Made by a program: the position numbers and the translations under genes. From Pisaster brevispinus (Eukaryota; Echinodermata; Asteroidea; Forcipulatida; Asteriidae): 64,000 nt of DNA. The notes beneath the pieces were generated by a model. It was not told the DNA's origin. It ran no database searches and saw only the letters and a list, made by a program, of their open reading frames with translations. This document shows, piece by piece, positions 46,779 through 57,300 of this stretch. The number at the start of each line of letters is the position of its first letter. Position 1 is the stretch's first letter. The stretch spans positions 2,773,001 to 2,837,000 of the forward strand of contig JAMKCF010000012.1 of NCBI GenBank assembly GCA_023634235.1, given 5' to 3'.

Positions 46779-49700
46779 ATGTGGTCTGCAGTTCCAGATT
46801 TCGATGATTTGTCGAGTGACAGTGAAACTGATGAGGTGAAATCAGGGGATTTCAAGGACGAGAGTCACGACCAGCGTGAAATATGTGAAGCTTCAAATGC
46901 ACTGTTTGTTGACAACAGTGAAACAGCGCCACCAAGAGGTGTAGCTCAGCAACATTGGCAGGTGTGCAACGAAAACAAAAATAGACCTATCATTTATCAA
47001 TTAATTAGATTTTTTAATTTTCAACGAAAATGCGTAATGACCAAAAAACAAAAGCAATCATGGGTGAACTGAATGGGTGCTCTGCAGGTGTTTCTGATCA
47101 ACAGAGTATGGGTTCAGGCTTGGCCAGCTTGACAATGACACAATAATGGTGACTGTCCACCAATAATATTCATTAGAAAGACACTTAACTTTTTTTGTAT
47201 TGCTTCATCCAGGGAGGAAGCTTCAGTTTTTGCCTTTGGACGAGACGCAAAGCTTTTGGTCCTGTGTGTTGTGCGATGCTAGCCCCACTACACTAGTGTG
47301 GCCAAGGTCTCTCTGTATCCTTGGATTCAGAGACCTTGGCCACACAAGTGGGGCTACAGTGCAATGCATGCAAGAGAACGCAGTACACTTATTGTCATAA
47401 GAAAAGCATTTCGCCCAGCATACTCCCTACTCCTAGCTAGAACTAAGACAAAGACTAAAGGGGTTCGTTCCATTATTGTCGTCTGTCGTGGCGACGATAG
47501 TGGATAAAACCTCATAGTTCTAGGTAGGAGTACGCCCTGCAGTGTTCCTGGCATGGTAGCCTGCAATATGTTTGTGCCACTGCACCTTTATAAACTGTTC
47601 AAGTTACAAGTTGCTGCATGTAAATGGGTCTCTTATAAGTAAATAACTCAAAACATAGCTCTGCATACGTGTCATGCCTGTAGAAAATATCATGAACTCT
47701 TTGGGATGCCCTTCATGTGAAGTGCCCATACTGAGTAGTAAGGCTCCGTACTGAGTTCAAGACCCAGTAACTGAACTCCTCGCCCCAGCGAACCATTGTA
47801 CATAAAAAAACAAGTTTTACCATCAAAGAAAAGGGACCATGTATAAAATGGTAAATTAAGACTAAAATTAATTCATTTTTGCTCTTTAATTTCCACAGAC
47901 TTTCAGTAAGCTAAAGAGACGTAGAACGGAATCTTCTGAGTCAAAGGCTAATAAGAGACATGGAATCAAAAAGCAAAGAATTAAAAACTCAGGTAATGGC
48001 ATATATAGGTTTGATAAAAGTAACCCTAGTCTACAACCGTCTGCAGTAATCGAGGTCTGAGGGTTACAATTATCACAGCTAGTAATAACAAACATGACAA
48101 AATATTCTTTGTATAGAAACCCGTCTTTCTTGTAAGTTCTTCCTTTTCCTCAATTCTACCGCCCCCATTTTCTAGTCATATCTTTAAAATGTTTTAGTAA
48201 AGAAATGTTGGAGCTGCTAAAGCGCGGTGTGGAAACCCATGCAAAGTTTAAAACTTGCCCAAGCAATTTCAAAACTTTGTGCAGGCAAGTTTTGAATTTG
48301 CGCAGGTTTGTATTTTGCTCGTACGCCTGAAGATACCTGTAATTAACATGTAGAGAAGACAGTGAAGAAATTGAATACTGTAAACTTGAACCAATATGTG
48401 TACAGAACTGAATTTTGCCTCTTTTTCTTCTCAATTTTTTTCTTCAGATCAAAAAGACGCTTCTTCATCCTGCCCGTCTGGCTCATCACAGAGCAACCTG
48501 AAAAAGACCGATGAAGAATGTTCATCATCAAAAAGAAACAAAGGTGTTGATTCTCCGAGTAAAAGTAATGATTTTTCCTGACACATTTTAGAATCTGTAT
48601 CAGCATCAAGCAGGAGGATGTGGGAGGAGATCTATTTATGACCTGTTCTTGCAAAATCATGCGGAATTGTGTGGAGGTCAAACAGGGCTCTCCCCATGCA
48701 CAAGTTAGCATATCAGGCCAATACGCACGATTTGTGGGCTGATAAGCGCAAGGTGGGGACGATACGCATAAAAAAAAGCAAAGATAAAACCATTTAGAAT
48801 GCCCCAGATGCACAATAGGGCTTTTAAAACCAAAGATAAACACCAAGTAAAAAACATCCCAAGGACCCCGTTTCAATTCAGCGTATACTTAAGTCAAACT
48901 TTAAAAAGTTAGTCCCAGAATGCCCCACAGTTTTGTAACATCCTGGGGAGAACCCTGAGTCAAATGATATGACCCAAGGTCACTATTTTTGTAAACAAGG
49001 TATAAACATTTGTATTTATTCAAGGTGAGGAGAGTGCCCCTAGTCAGGAGCAACAAGAGCATTGGAACACTCTCAAGCAATATCTCCACGTCAACGAGCA
49101 TTTACAGCAGGGGATAGACCATGGCCAGTACAATCCGCACAAGGTGAAGTCGCCTGTGTTGCAATGTTGCCGCCATATTTGTCATGTTCCTCGTGTCCAA
49201 TGGCAGTAATGAATACTGCTCCTGGTTAAACCAAAAGGGGGCTGATTATTTTTGCCCTTCCAGCGCCAGTTTGAATTCAAAACAAACTCCAAGTCCTTCC
49301 TAGTTTGTACACTGACTACTCTCAGTGCCCCCTACATTCAGTTATGTTTTCCTCAGAATCCCACTGTTTCCTGCTTGCTTGTACAAAACATGATTTCAAT
49401 AGATGAATAGAGCCTTTTGCCACATAATTTAAAGCGTTCGTCATATTCTAACATTTTTTGGAGACTTCGGTGCGTGCACGAACATTGCGGCTATATGTGG
49501 TCCAAGGTTTGAATACATGTGAGATATACAAAGTCTGTTTGAAACACAATTCCGCTCTCACTTTTACTTTTCTAAATAATGGATCCTTTATATCATCAAT
49601 TTTTTTTATAATTTTAAACAGGAATCTCTTTTGAATTTCTTTTAAAGAGTGGTTTGGAAAAGCAGCTTGATCAAGCTGTGGAGGAAGGGAAGTTCGAAGA

Positions 49701-51184
49701 AGCAGAAGAACTGAGTGACCAGTTGGCCAAACGAGACCTAGCTTGTAAAATAGCCAAGTCAGCGGACGCAAGGGACTATCTGAAATGGAAGGAGGTTGGT
49801 TTAAGATTTCCAAAGACTTCCTAATCCTCAGCCCTCTGCTAATCCTGTTTGTCAGTCGATTTGTCAAACACACATGCAATTGCCGTACTATGCATTATTT
49901 TTCAAGTAAATAAACCACAAGAGAAACTGACCAAGTAAATGTTAATATTTTGGACTGAACTATGAAAAATTTTCTAGAGCGGGATTTGAACCTGCAACCT
50001 TTGGATTAACATACCGATGTTGATCCCTCACGCCGCCGCTTCCCAGGTTGTATTATAAACTTGGGTGTGATGGTGTGATCCCTGTCCATACAGCAGTTAC
50101 AGGTTGAAAGGCTTCTGACCGAACAAAGATATTGACAAAATAGAGAGACTGCCAGCATTAGGACTAGATAGCTCAGTTGGTAGAGCACCGAGCTGTTAAT
50201 CCAAAGGTCACTGTTTCAAGTCCCACTATAGTAAATTTGTCTTTGTCCAACCAAAAATGCATTATTTTTTGCTAATCCAGCTAAAATAGTTATTGCCAAC
50301 ACAAGCTGTGATTAGGTGACAGAAATTTTGCTCCCGCCAAATAATCCACCACTTCAGAAAGCAGCTCACATTGGCTGAAAGTTGTAAAGCAAACCCTTAT
50401 TGGTCAGCCTGGTTAACCAATTCATAACAAAAACTTCAAACCTCTTGTTGATTGGTTGCTTTCCATTGCCGCTGGATCCCTCAGCTACATATAAAGTAGC
50501 TTCACAAGGCAAAACTGTTCACAGTAATGATGGATTTATACAAAGCCATTCATGGTGTAAAAAAAACTAGACTGGAAAATCAGTCTTACCACGAGTCAAG
50601 AGCTGACAGACTACAACATTATTATCCCTGTTTATCAGGCATTCTTAGACCTTTCTTCAAACTGTCTCAACTCCGTGGGGAGAACACAACCCCAAGCTGC
50701 TTATATCAGTGCTAAGGGGTTAATCCAACATAATACACTCTCAGCCCATACAGGTTCCCATGTTATTACACCTGGGTTTAAAGAAGTTATTGTGGTTAAA
50801 TATCTTGCTCAAGGACACAAGTGTCATAACCACACCTGATGAAAAGGCCACCAGAAATTGAATCGGATGCACTAGACCGCTCTCCCACCATACAATTACT
50901 GCTACTTCCAGCTTCTCACCACTGTCTTTAGGTGTATAAACTAAATTCTCTCGGTTAACCATTCTTGAGAAACTTTTCTCAAATGAGATTGAGTCTATGC
51001 AAGTTGCAGTATAGAGAAACTGAAGACAATTTCAAATTTTTTTAATATTTCTTATACAAATTCCTTTATTAATTGTTTTCTCACAAAGGATGAAGAAACC
51101 AAGAGAAAACTGAAGCGGAAGAAGAAGAAACTGAACTGGGGTTTTGAAGCCAAGGAGAGATGGCAGATGAAAGGCAATATGTAA
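46779..51184 (+). CDS. FAM204A: FAM204A orthologue, complete, 6 coding exons
   Basis: Exons 46779-46961, 47899-47992, 48448-48564, 49025-49143, 49648-49794, 51089-51184; all GT-AG, phases consistent, total 756 nt, 251 aa (human 233). The protein begins MWSAVPDFDD and is acidic, then basic and Ser-rich (KLKRRRTESSESK), then EHWNTLKQYLHVNEH, then SGLEKQLDQAVEEGKFEEAE with ELSDQLAKRDLACKIAKS, and ends KKKKLNWGFEAKERW...GNM. The start (MWS), the SGLEK helix pair and the KKKKLxWGFEAKxRW tail are the hallmarks of FAM204A (human C10orf84), a protein of unknown function. The exon 5 acceptor is TTTTAAAG|AGTGG; an upstream AAACAG would hit an in-frame stop. Introns carry repeats only. Confidence 0.94.
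47073..47420 (+). mobile_element. Decayed tRNA-Leu SINE (family B) with an inserted hairpin
   Basis: GTGTTTCTGATCAACAGAGT, AGACACTTAACTTTTTTTGT, ATTGCTTCATCCAGG, GACGAGACGCAAAGCTTTTGGTCC, TGTGTTGTGCGATG, then the insertion (47279-47355), then AGTGCAATGCATGCAAG, AACGCAGTACACTTATTGT. The head is lost. Lies in FAM204A intron 1. Confidence 0.7.
47279..47355. mobile_element. Short inverted-repeat insertion (about 77 bp) inside a SINE
   Basis: TAGCCCCACT...GTGTGGCCAAGGTCTCT on the left is mirrored by AGAGACCTTGGCCACAC...AGTGGGGCTA on the right, with a short loop. It is flanked by GTGCGATGC and GTGCAATGC, a 9-bp imperfect direct repeat, and it interrupts SINE body sequence that is continuous in other copies. 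Looks like a minimal DNA-transposon derivative. Confidence 0.8.
49945..50265. mobile_element. Two family A SINE copies in head-to-head orientation
   Basis: 49950-50040 is a minus-oriented head and tail (GAGCGGGATTTGAACCTGCAACC), joined to a 5' segment (50043-50150: CCCAGGTTGTATTATAAACT ... AACAAAGATATTGAC), then a plus-oriented head (50163-50230: TAGATAGCTCAGTTGGTAGA, TTTCAAGTCCCACT) and tail CTTTGTCCAACC. One copy has probably inserted into or recombined with the other. Lies in FAM204A intron 5. Confidence 0.75.
50745..50900 (-). mobile_element. Decayed tRNA-Leu SINE head (family B)
   Basis: Minus strand GAGAGCGGTCTAGTGCATCCG, GTTATGACACTTGTGTCCTTGAGCAAGAT; box B eroded. Truncated body. In FAM204A intron 5. 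Confidence 0.5.
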
Positions 51185-51448
51185 CTTTGGAAACTGACAG
51201 CTTGCAGTATTTTTAATTTTGAATCTTTGAATTTCGTTCAAAAATGCTTGGTTTATGACAAAGGCCATGTAATGTTTTAATTTTAAATGAAAAACTGTTT
51301 GCTGTCACTCCTCCAGTCCAATAACAAGGATCCACATGGGTGTCATTAACAAATTTTATTCAAACTTAGAGAAATAATCGATTTCATGTGTAAAAAAATG
51401 TTTTTATTGAGACACTTAAAACTGCCTCGTCTAAAATGAGTGACACAG

Positions 51449-51454
51449 AATAAA
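51449..51454 (+). terminator. AATAAA polyadenylation signal of FAM204A
   Basis: Exact AATAAA 265 nt after the stop codon of FAM204A, in ACACAGAATAAAGTATTG. Confidence 0.65.
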
Positions 51455-52137
51455 GTATTGCAACAACAGAATGGCTTCTACTACAGTTTTCTTTATTCAA
51501 TTCCCTCCACAACGTTGTCAACATGTACCTAATGTAATTATACCTATAAATGTAAATAACTGGTATGCATTCTGAAAATTGTGCACTTTTCTCCCAACAA
51601 CTCTTACAATCCTTGTTTGATTTCCTACGAAGTGGAAGTGTTTTTTTTCACAAAGTCCACCGCACCTATTCTCTACTCGACTGCATGTTGATGTGCAGAG
51701 GCGTAACACCCCCCCCCCCCACCCATCCCAACTGGATTAATTAATGAGACTAAAGGGGGATATATGAGGGGAAAGGAGAAGGCAAAGACAAAAACTTAAC
51801 CATTTCCTTCTTGGGTGTTCAGACCATGGAGTTGAGGAGGGGCCTTATCCACAGTTTCTCCTTACTCAGACGAACAGTGTAATATTTTTTTTTTTTCTTC
51901 CTCCAACTCTTAAATCAATCTCTTGATTCTGATACACAAAGAAAAACCGACATTGCGCATTTAGTCAGTTAAATCACACAAATAAAAACCGCTGTAGTAA
52001 TCGGCAATCAGCATGGTTAGTTATTCACATGAAACACTCCTCTATTGTGGAACTAAACAGTTCTAACAAAGTGCAACCATTATTACGTCTAGCTTACATG
52101 CAACATTGTTTTTTTTTTTTTTTACTAGAACAATTAA

Positions 52138-52590
52138 AGGTAGGTTGTTTTTTGGTCAATGTCAATGCTGATTTATTGGCAAAAAAGATACAATAAAAGA
52201 CACCTGTGAAAGTTTCAGCTTAATACGGTGTCTACTTAATGAACAACGAAAAGCCGTCACGGTATTTTTCTTTTACAAAAAAGAACAATGTCAAATCCAT
52301 CCATGTTTAGCGAGGCGACAGCGGGTACCAACCCAATCTCTGGTCGCAGAATTTGCGAACAAACTCCAACCCTCAGACATCTGAGAAACGATTCATGCAT
52401 GAATCGTTTCTCAGATTCAAATGTTTTTGGGTGAAAAATTATCCAAGCCATATTACTTTGAAGGGAATCCTTCCTAAAAAAAATAGTTTATACTTACAGT
52501 TAATCAACAGCTGCAGTGCTTGTTGAGTTTTTATGTTAATTAATTTATGGAGTATTTACCAATCTATGACCCAACCTTTTAGTGTTTGTA
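52138..52590. repeat. CATGCATG-family repeat, copy 3
   Basis: From AAAGGTAGGTTGTTTTTTGG to GGAGTATTTACCAATCTATGACCC. Centre GAAACGATTCATGCATGAATCGTTTC is a perfect palindrome of 26 bp (about 52386-52411). Confidence 0.85.
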
Positions 52591-52849
52591 CCCTATAAAC
52601 TTTTATCATATATTACTACAAAATTCTTGACAGAAAATGCATATCCTAGTCATCTAAAAATGAAAAACATCAGGGATAGGTCAAAGGATCTTGCAAGAGA
52701 TGAGGAGTTTAAAAAAATATATAAATTCAAATAAATGTTCACGAAAAGAGACAAATATGTTTTCGCTCTTGTAAAAATATTTCCGATTCAGAACTTGCTT
52801 GGGATGAGAGGTTTTTGTTGACACAAATTCAAATAAACAGGCTAGATGC

Positions 52850-53025
52850 TTCACGGGGGCAATGGCTTCCAGGGGTCTGGCAGCTGCCTCTATGCCCCTG
52901 GTCATTGCCTTGGTGTCCCTTGAAATGTGCCAATAGACTTTTACAATTTTTCCTCATAGAGGTGGCCTTGACAAGAAAGAAAATGCCTTGATGTTACTTA
53001 CCAAAGAACAAAGCATCAGGCCTAA
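52850..53025 (-). repeat. GGCCATGGCCTC-family relic
   Basis: GGGGGCAATGGCTTCCAGGG, TGCCTCTATGCCCCTGGTCATTGCCTTGGTG, then GTGGCCTTGACAAGAAAG; same word order as copies 2 and 3 but strongly diverged. Confidence 0.5.
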
Positions 53026-53229
53026 ATTAATTCTCATAAAAAGAGAAAAACATTGTTTTGCATTTGTACAACAAATATTTCTGGTCCAATGAAAGCTTAG
53101 CGCTTCAAGACCTGCAGTGTAGCAGTGTTTTTCCTCAAATTCAAGCCATGGCATGTATGCATTTGCAAAGCAAACAATTTTTTTCAGACGAAATTTTTTA
53201 AATCTTTGAAAATTGTGAGGTTTTAATTT

Positions 53230-53770
53230 CATTGGTGAATGGGCATTGGTACAGGTTCACTCAGCCCCCCGTCTCATCCAGAGACCACTGGGATGGGCTG
53301 ATGAGCTTGTACACATTCATGTTCAGGATGTAGTGATGCATGATGGGACTGATTGTACTACTGATCAGCACAATGCCCATAATCCATGTAGCATATTCAC
53401 AGCAAGTTCACACACGATTATTTGATAATGTAAACAATTTGATAGCCCTCTCCTCTTTAAACCAAAGTTGCAAGACGAATAAAACTATTCCAGTAAATTA
53501 TTTGTTACAATTGAGCCTTACTACATAGTACAAGGCAAAAAATGACAACAAAGATTTCCAATGGATTTACACCATCAATCAATCAATCAATCTTGCACCA
53601 TATCCCGCAGGACGTCGGCTCCATGAATTTACACCATAGAGCTATATTATTGTTTATGGAGGTCGAATCTATTGTAAACAAGAAGAGGTGACCAGGGGTA
53701 AATAGGTCAGGTGAAATGGTCCAATGAGCATGTGTATCGGTCTACCCATCCCAGCGCTAGGACCTCCGAG
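53230..53770 (+). repeat. About 500-bp dispersed repeat, copy 2
   Basis: GTTCAGGATGTAGTGATGCATG, then (ATCA)n near 53574-53593, GAGCTATATTATTG, GAAATGGTCCAATG, CATCCCAGCGCTAGG. It is the inverted counterpart of 32741-33240. Confidence 0.65.
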
Positions 53771-53869
53771 CTAATGGTACAGGCACCACTATGAAACAGT
53801 ATCAATTGCTGTTGCAAACCAAGCTAAAAGTAGGACACGTGGTAAACTTTCCTTTAACCCTAACCATGC

Positions 53870-54315
53870 TAAATGCAACAATATGCACCAAATGGTAATA
53901 GTTGTTGTAATCTGTTGCATTTGGCAGTCAACGCAGATGTCATTCTTTGATTGAATTTGTTGCATTTAGCAGTGAAGTGACTTCATATAGGTTTGGGTGC
54001 TTCTATTGTATCTGAACAACTTATAATGGGTATTTCAAAATATTTTTGATGTAATATGATGTAATATTAGGTAAGAATCATAACTCAAATCATATTCAAA
54101 AGACTGTATATTAACAGTTAAACATTTAAATAACAGTTACAAGTCACCACTACACTTATGTGCATACTGTTGAATTTAGCAGGGCAAACACCCTTGCTCA
54201 GTCCTTTCACAAACAGCATGCCTGCACATTGCAACAATATCCCTTGTTGCATTTTGTTGCATTTGGCATGGTTCTCATTTCAACTGTGTTGCATTCTGTT
54301 GTATTTGGCAGGGTA
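53870..54315. repeat. Cluster of TGTTGCATTTGGCA motifs
   Basis: Related words at about 53872 (TGCTAAATGCAACA, inverse), 53922 (TGTTGCATTTGGCAG), 53959 (TGTTGCATTTAGCAG), 54168 (TGTTGAATTTAGCAGG), 54247 and 54258 (TTGTTGCATTTtGTTGCATTTGGCA), 54288 and 54299 (TGTTGCATTCTGTTGTATTTGGCAGG). Spacing is irregular (10 to 210 bp). Confidence 0.75.
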
Positions 54316-54333
54316 TGTAAAGAGACCCTAATT

Positions 54334-54348
54334 GGGGGGGGGGGGGGG
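54334..54348. repeat. G15 homopolymer followed by GGTTAGGGTTA
   Basis: A run of about 15 G continues as TTAGGGTTAAAG. On the RNF103 sense strand this is a C tract about 22 nt after the stop codon. Confidence 0.9.
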
Positions 54349-54370
54349 TTAGGGTTAAAGCCCTTCAAAC

Positions 54371-57300
54371 CTACTCTTTGTGTTTGGACAATTTGGAGCC
54401 TTTAGTTTTAAAAGCCGGCCATCGACAGTTTGGACAGCAGTGGTTACGGTTGCTCGTCAGCCATAACGTGACGCAGCGCTGGTGAAACGCATGGCCACAG
54501 GGTAAGCCACAGAGCTCCACACCTTGCATGTACGGCTCAAGACAAATGGAACACTCTAAACTCTTCATCATGCCCTCTGGCCATGGGGCAATGGCCGCCT
54601 CGCCACCGAAACCACCTGTGTTGGCTTGAAGGTCAAGAAATTCACAATCGCACGTTGGTTTCATGTCGACATACTCATTAGGCTTTTCATCCGAAATGGG
54701 AACTCTACCCTGTACATTACCGGGCGGATTTTCTTTAAAGCTAGAGTTCTCAAATTCAGTCGAGACATTCTTGGTAAACGTTTTATTGACAGCTAAAGAG
54801 GTACTCCCAAGATTTTCTGGTGGTAGGCTTAAGACTGCCCCCTTTTCTTTACAGGAATCAGATATTTTGTGGTCATCCGTGACTAAGAAGGGCTCCCCTC
54901 TTTGGGGGTCAGCTACAAACCTAGGAAGCCACTTTCGACACGAATGTTTTTTCCCTCGTTTTGTATTCTTCTCAACCGCTTTGAACTCTTTTAAATGTTT
55001 GTCACGTTCCATAAAATACTCTCGCAAAAGTTGACAGTTTTCCCGATGGCGTTTGTCTTTGTCATCGGGGGAGCAGGCGTGCCAGCAAGAACCGTTTCTG
55101 AAAAAGCTCTTCATCGATGGCTCGTCTTTGATTTCTCGCTGGTAGTACCAAGTTGGAAGATCCTTCACGTAATCCTGCGATCTGTCTGCTAGCAGGAAGA
55201 GATTCGGGAACCCAAGTGGGTTGATGGGGTTCCACGGCACACCCGCCTCAACATGGGCGTTATTTAGTATGACGGGAGTGTATCCTGGGCTCGGACGTAC
55301 CAACATGTTGTAATAATATCCCATAGTGCTTTGCAGCCACTCAGTACTGGTTGTTCCTTCTTGTGTCTCGCTCTCCCCGCTGGCGAGTCGATTTTGACAA
55401 TAGCCAATCACCGCACAGAAAAAGAGAAATGATGCTACGATCAAACCGCTGTGGTAACTGTGCATGATCCACATACACCGGATCTGGGAGGCCATGCCAG
55501 TCTGGCTCCACAGTCTAAGAATCTTGTGGCAGAACCGAAAAGCTGGATCCAGGAATGGGATCTGGGTGAGGGCGAGTAGAGGTAACCATACCATTATCAG
55601 TATGGCATTGTACTTTGCCCACACCCACAGAAAATGACAGACCCGTTTGGCTAGGACATCATCTCCGCTCACGGCAATCTCCAAGACACAAAGCATGTTT
55701 CCTATCATAAAAGACAGCATGAAGAAATCATTGGCTTGTGGGTAGAGGGTTCGTAAGTAGACATCCATAGAGCGATGGTTCAGGTATTCCCCGTCGTCCA
55801 TTCCATACAAAATGAACCCCTCCGGGGTACCAACAAGATAACGGGAGGATTTTGTTTCAATTTTGAAGTTTTCCGATAGCAGTTTTTGTGTTCGGTCACC
55901 GATGAATGCCTGTCTGAACTTGACTCGCCCCGAATACTTTAAACTGATGGCCGAGAAAAACAACGGAGCTTCAGCATCATCATCTTCAGATAAAAGAATG
56001 AACTTAATTGGGGGTGTTGATGGTTTACTGCCTGATGTTTTGAGCCATTCCTTAACTAATTGCCCTTCATCTACTGTGTTGACTGTCTTGGCCAGTCTAC
56101 TGTTGACCCAGTTGAGGACTTTTGAAGCCTTGAGATTGGACGAGGGATATGTTGCCATGATGACAGAGTCTTTCTGATTCAGTCCTTGCGGTGTAGCCAG
56201 AATGAGTATGGGCTGTGTCCATCCTCTCTGCCGGCAGAATCTGGAAGAAAATGGCAAATCATTATTCTCTGGTCTCTACCAGTATTTCAGACAGAAATAT
56301 TCCTCTGAAGGATTGGTACTGACATGATCTGAAGTGGTCAATTATGAATTTTCGATAATTACCATTCCTGTCCTTTGTCTTTACATCAGAATTTAGGAAT
56401 GAACTGGACATTCTCTGTACAAAAATTGTGGCGTCATTGAACGCTTTTGGATTTATAAAAAAAATAAACTTGAAGGGTGTCAGACACAGTTGCCTTTAAA
56501 GCCATTTTAAAATGAGGTTAGACATTTGTAATTCTTTCCCCACTTTCATAAGGACAATTAAAGAGCCACAAAACTGAACTTGATCTTGGAGCCCCTCTTT
56601 ATCAAGGGGAAAAAGAGGAACATAAGTTGGTCATCTGAGGAGCTGCATACCTGATATAAGGGTACAAGAAACAGCAATCAAAGACAGAAACCCAGACACA
56701 CTTAGACAAACAGAGGCGACGCCAAAACACAATCTACCTGTTGTCATGAGAGCAGTCGAAGGTTCCAGTCCGGATTCCAAAATGAGAGACTTTCTTGATG
56801 ACGGTCTTCCAGGTTTCTTTTTCAAGCAACGGGAAATTTCCTCTGGGGATGACCTTCATTAAAGTGACAAAAGAGGAAGTTGCATTTCAACCAACAAATT
56901 TATTTATAATATTTTAAAAGATAACTATGAAAGCCCATTTGTGCTATATTAAGTACATGTCAACATAGGAATATAATCCATTATGTCAAATTACTAATTT
57001 GTTGTTTCCAATACTATGAATTTGTTATTTCATATACCTGTATACCTCAGAGAGTTTGTGCACTCTGATTGGTCGAAGACTGGTCACATGGGGATTTATT
57101 AACATGTGCTGAAAAAGGACGGCTCTGTGAAATAGTGAATCAATGGTCCCTAAACAAGCATTGTCTAAATGTTCAGATGCAATGTGCTTGTCAGTAGTGC
57201 GGGAACAACCCCCGAACAAAGATAAAATACAGAGACAGCTAGACAGCTCAGTTGGTAGAGCACCCGCACGTAAATCCGGAGGTTGCAGGTTCAAGTTCCA

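Larger units (their letters stand above)
51455..54370. other. Intergenic between the 3' ends of FAM204A and RNF103
   Basis: The two genes converge here, so it includes the unmarked 3' UTR of RNF103 next to 54370. It holds a C run (51709-51720), T runs, a CATGCATG-family copy (52138-52590), a GGCCATGGCCTC-family relic (52850-53025), the 500-bp repeat copy 2 (53230-53770), and the TGTTGCATTTGGCA cluster (53870-54315). Confidence 0.5.

Noticed and set aside
48343..48876. 177-codon minus ORF
   Set aside because: Runs antisense through FAM204A exon 3 and intron sequence without family resemblance; the sense exon has matching splice sites and phase.
49621..49647. Alternative acceptor (AAACAG) for FAM204A exon 5
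   Set aside because: It would read into TAA after a few codons; the downstream TTTTAAAG acceptor keeps the frame and gives the conserved SGLEK start.
49448..49879. 143-codon minus ORF
   Set aside because: Antisense of FAM204A exon 5 plus flanking intron; no protein features.
54346..54357. Interstitial telomere repeat
   Set aside because: Only about two TTAGGG-like units next to a G homopolymer; too short to call.
54663..55034. Plus-strand ORF of 123 codons
   Set aside because: Antisense shadow of the large RNF103 exon.
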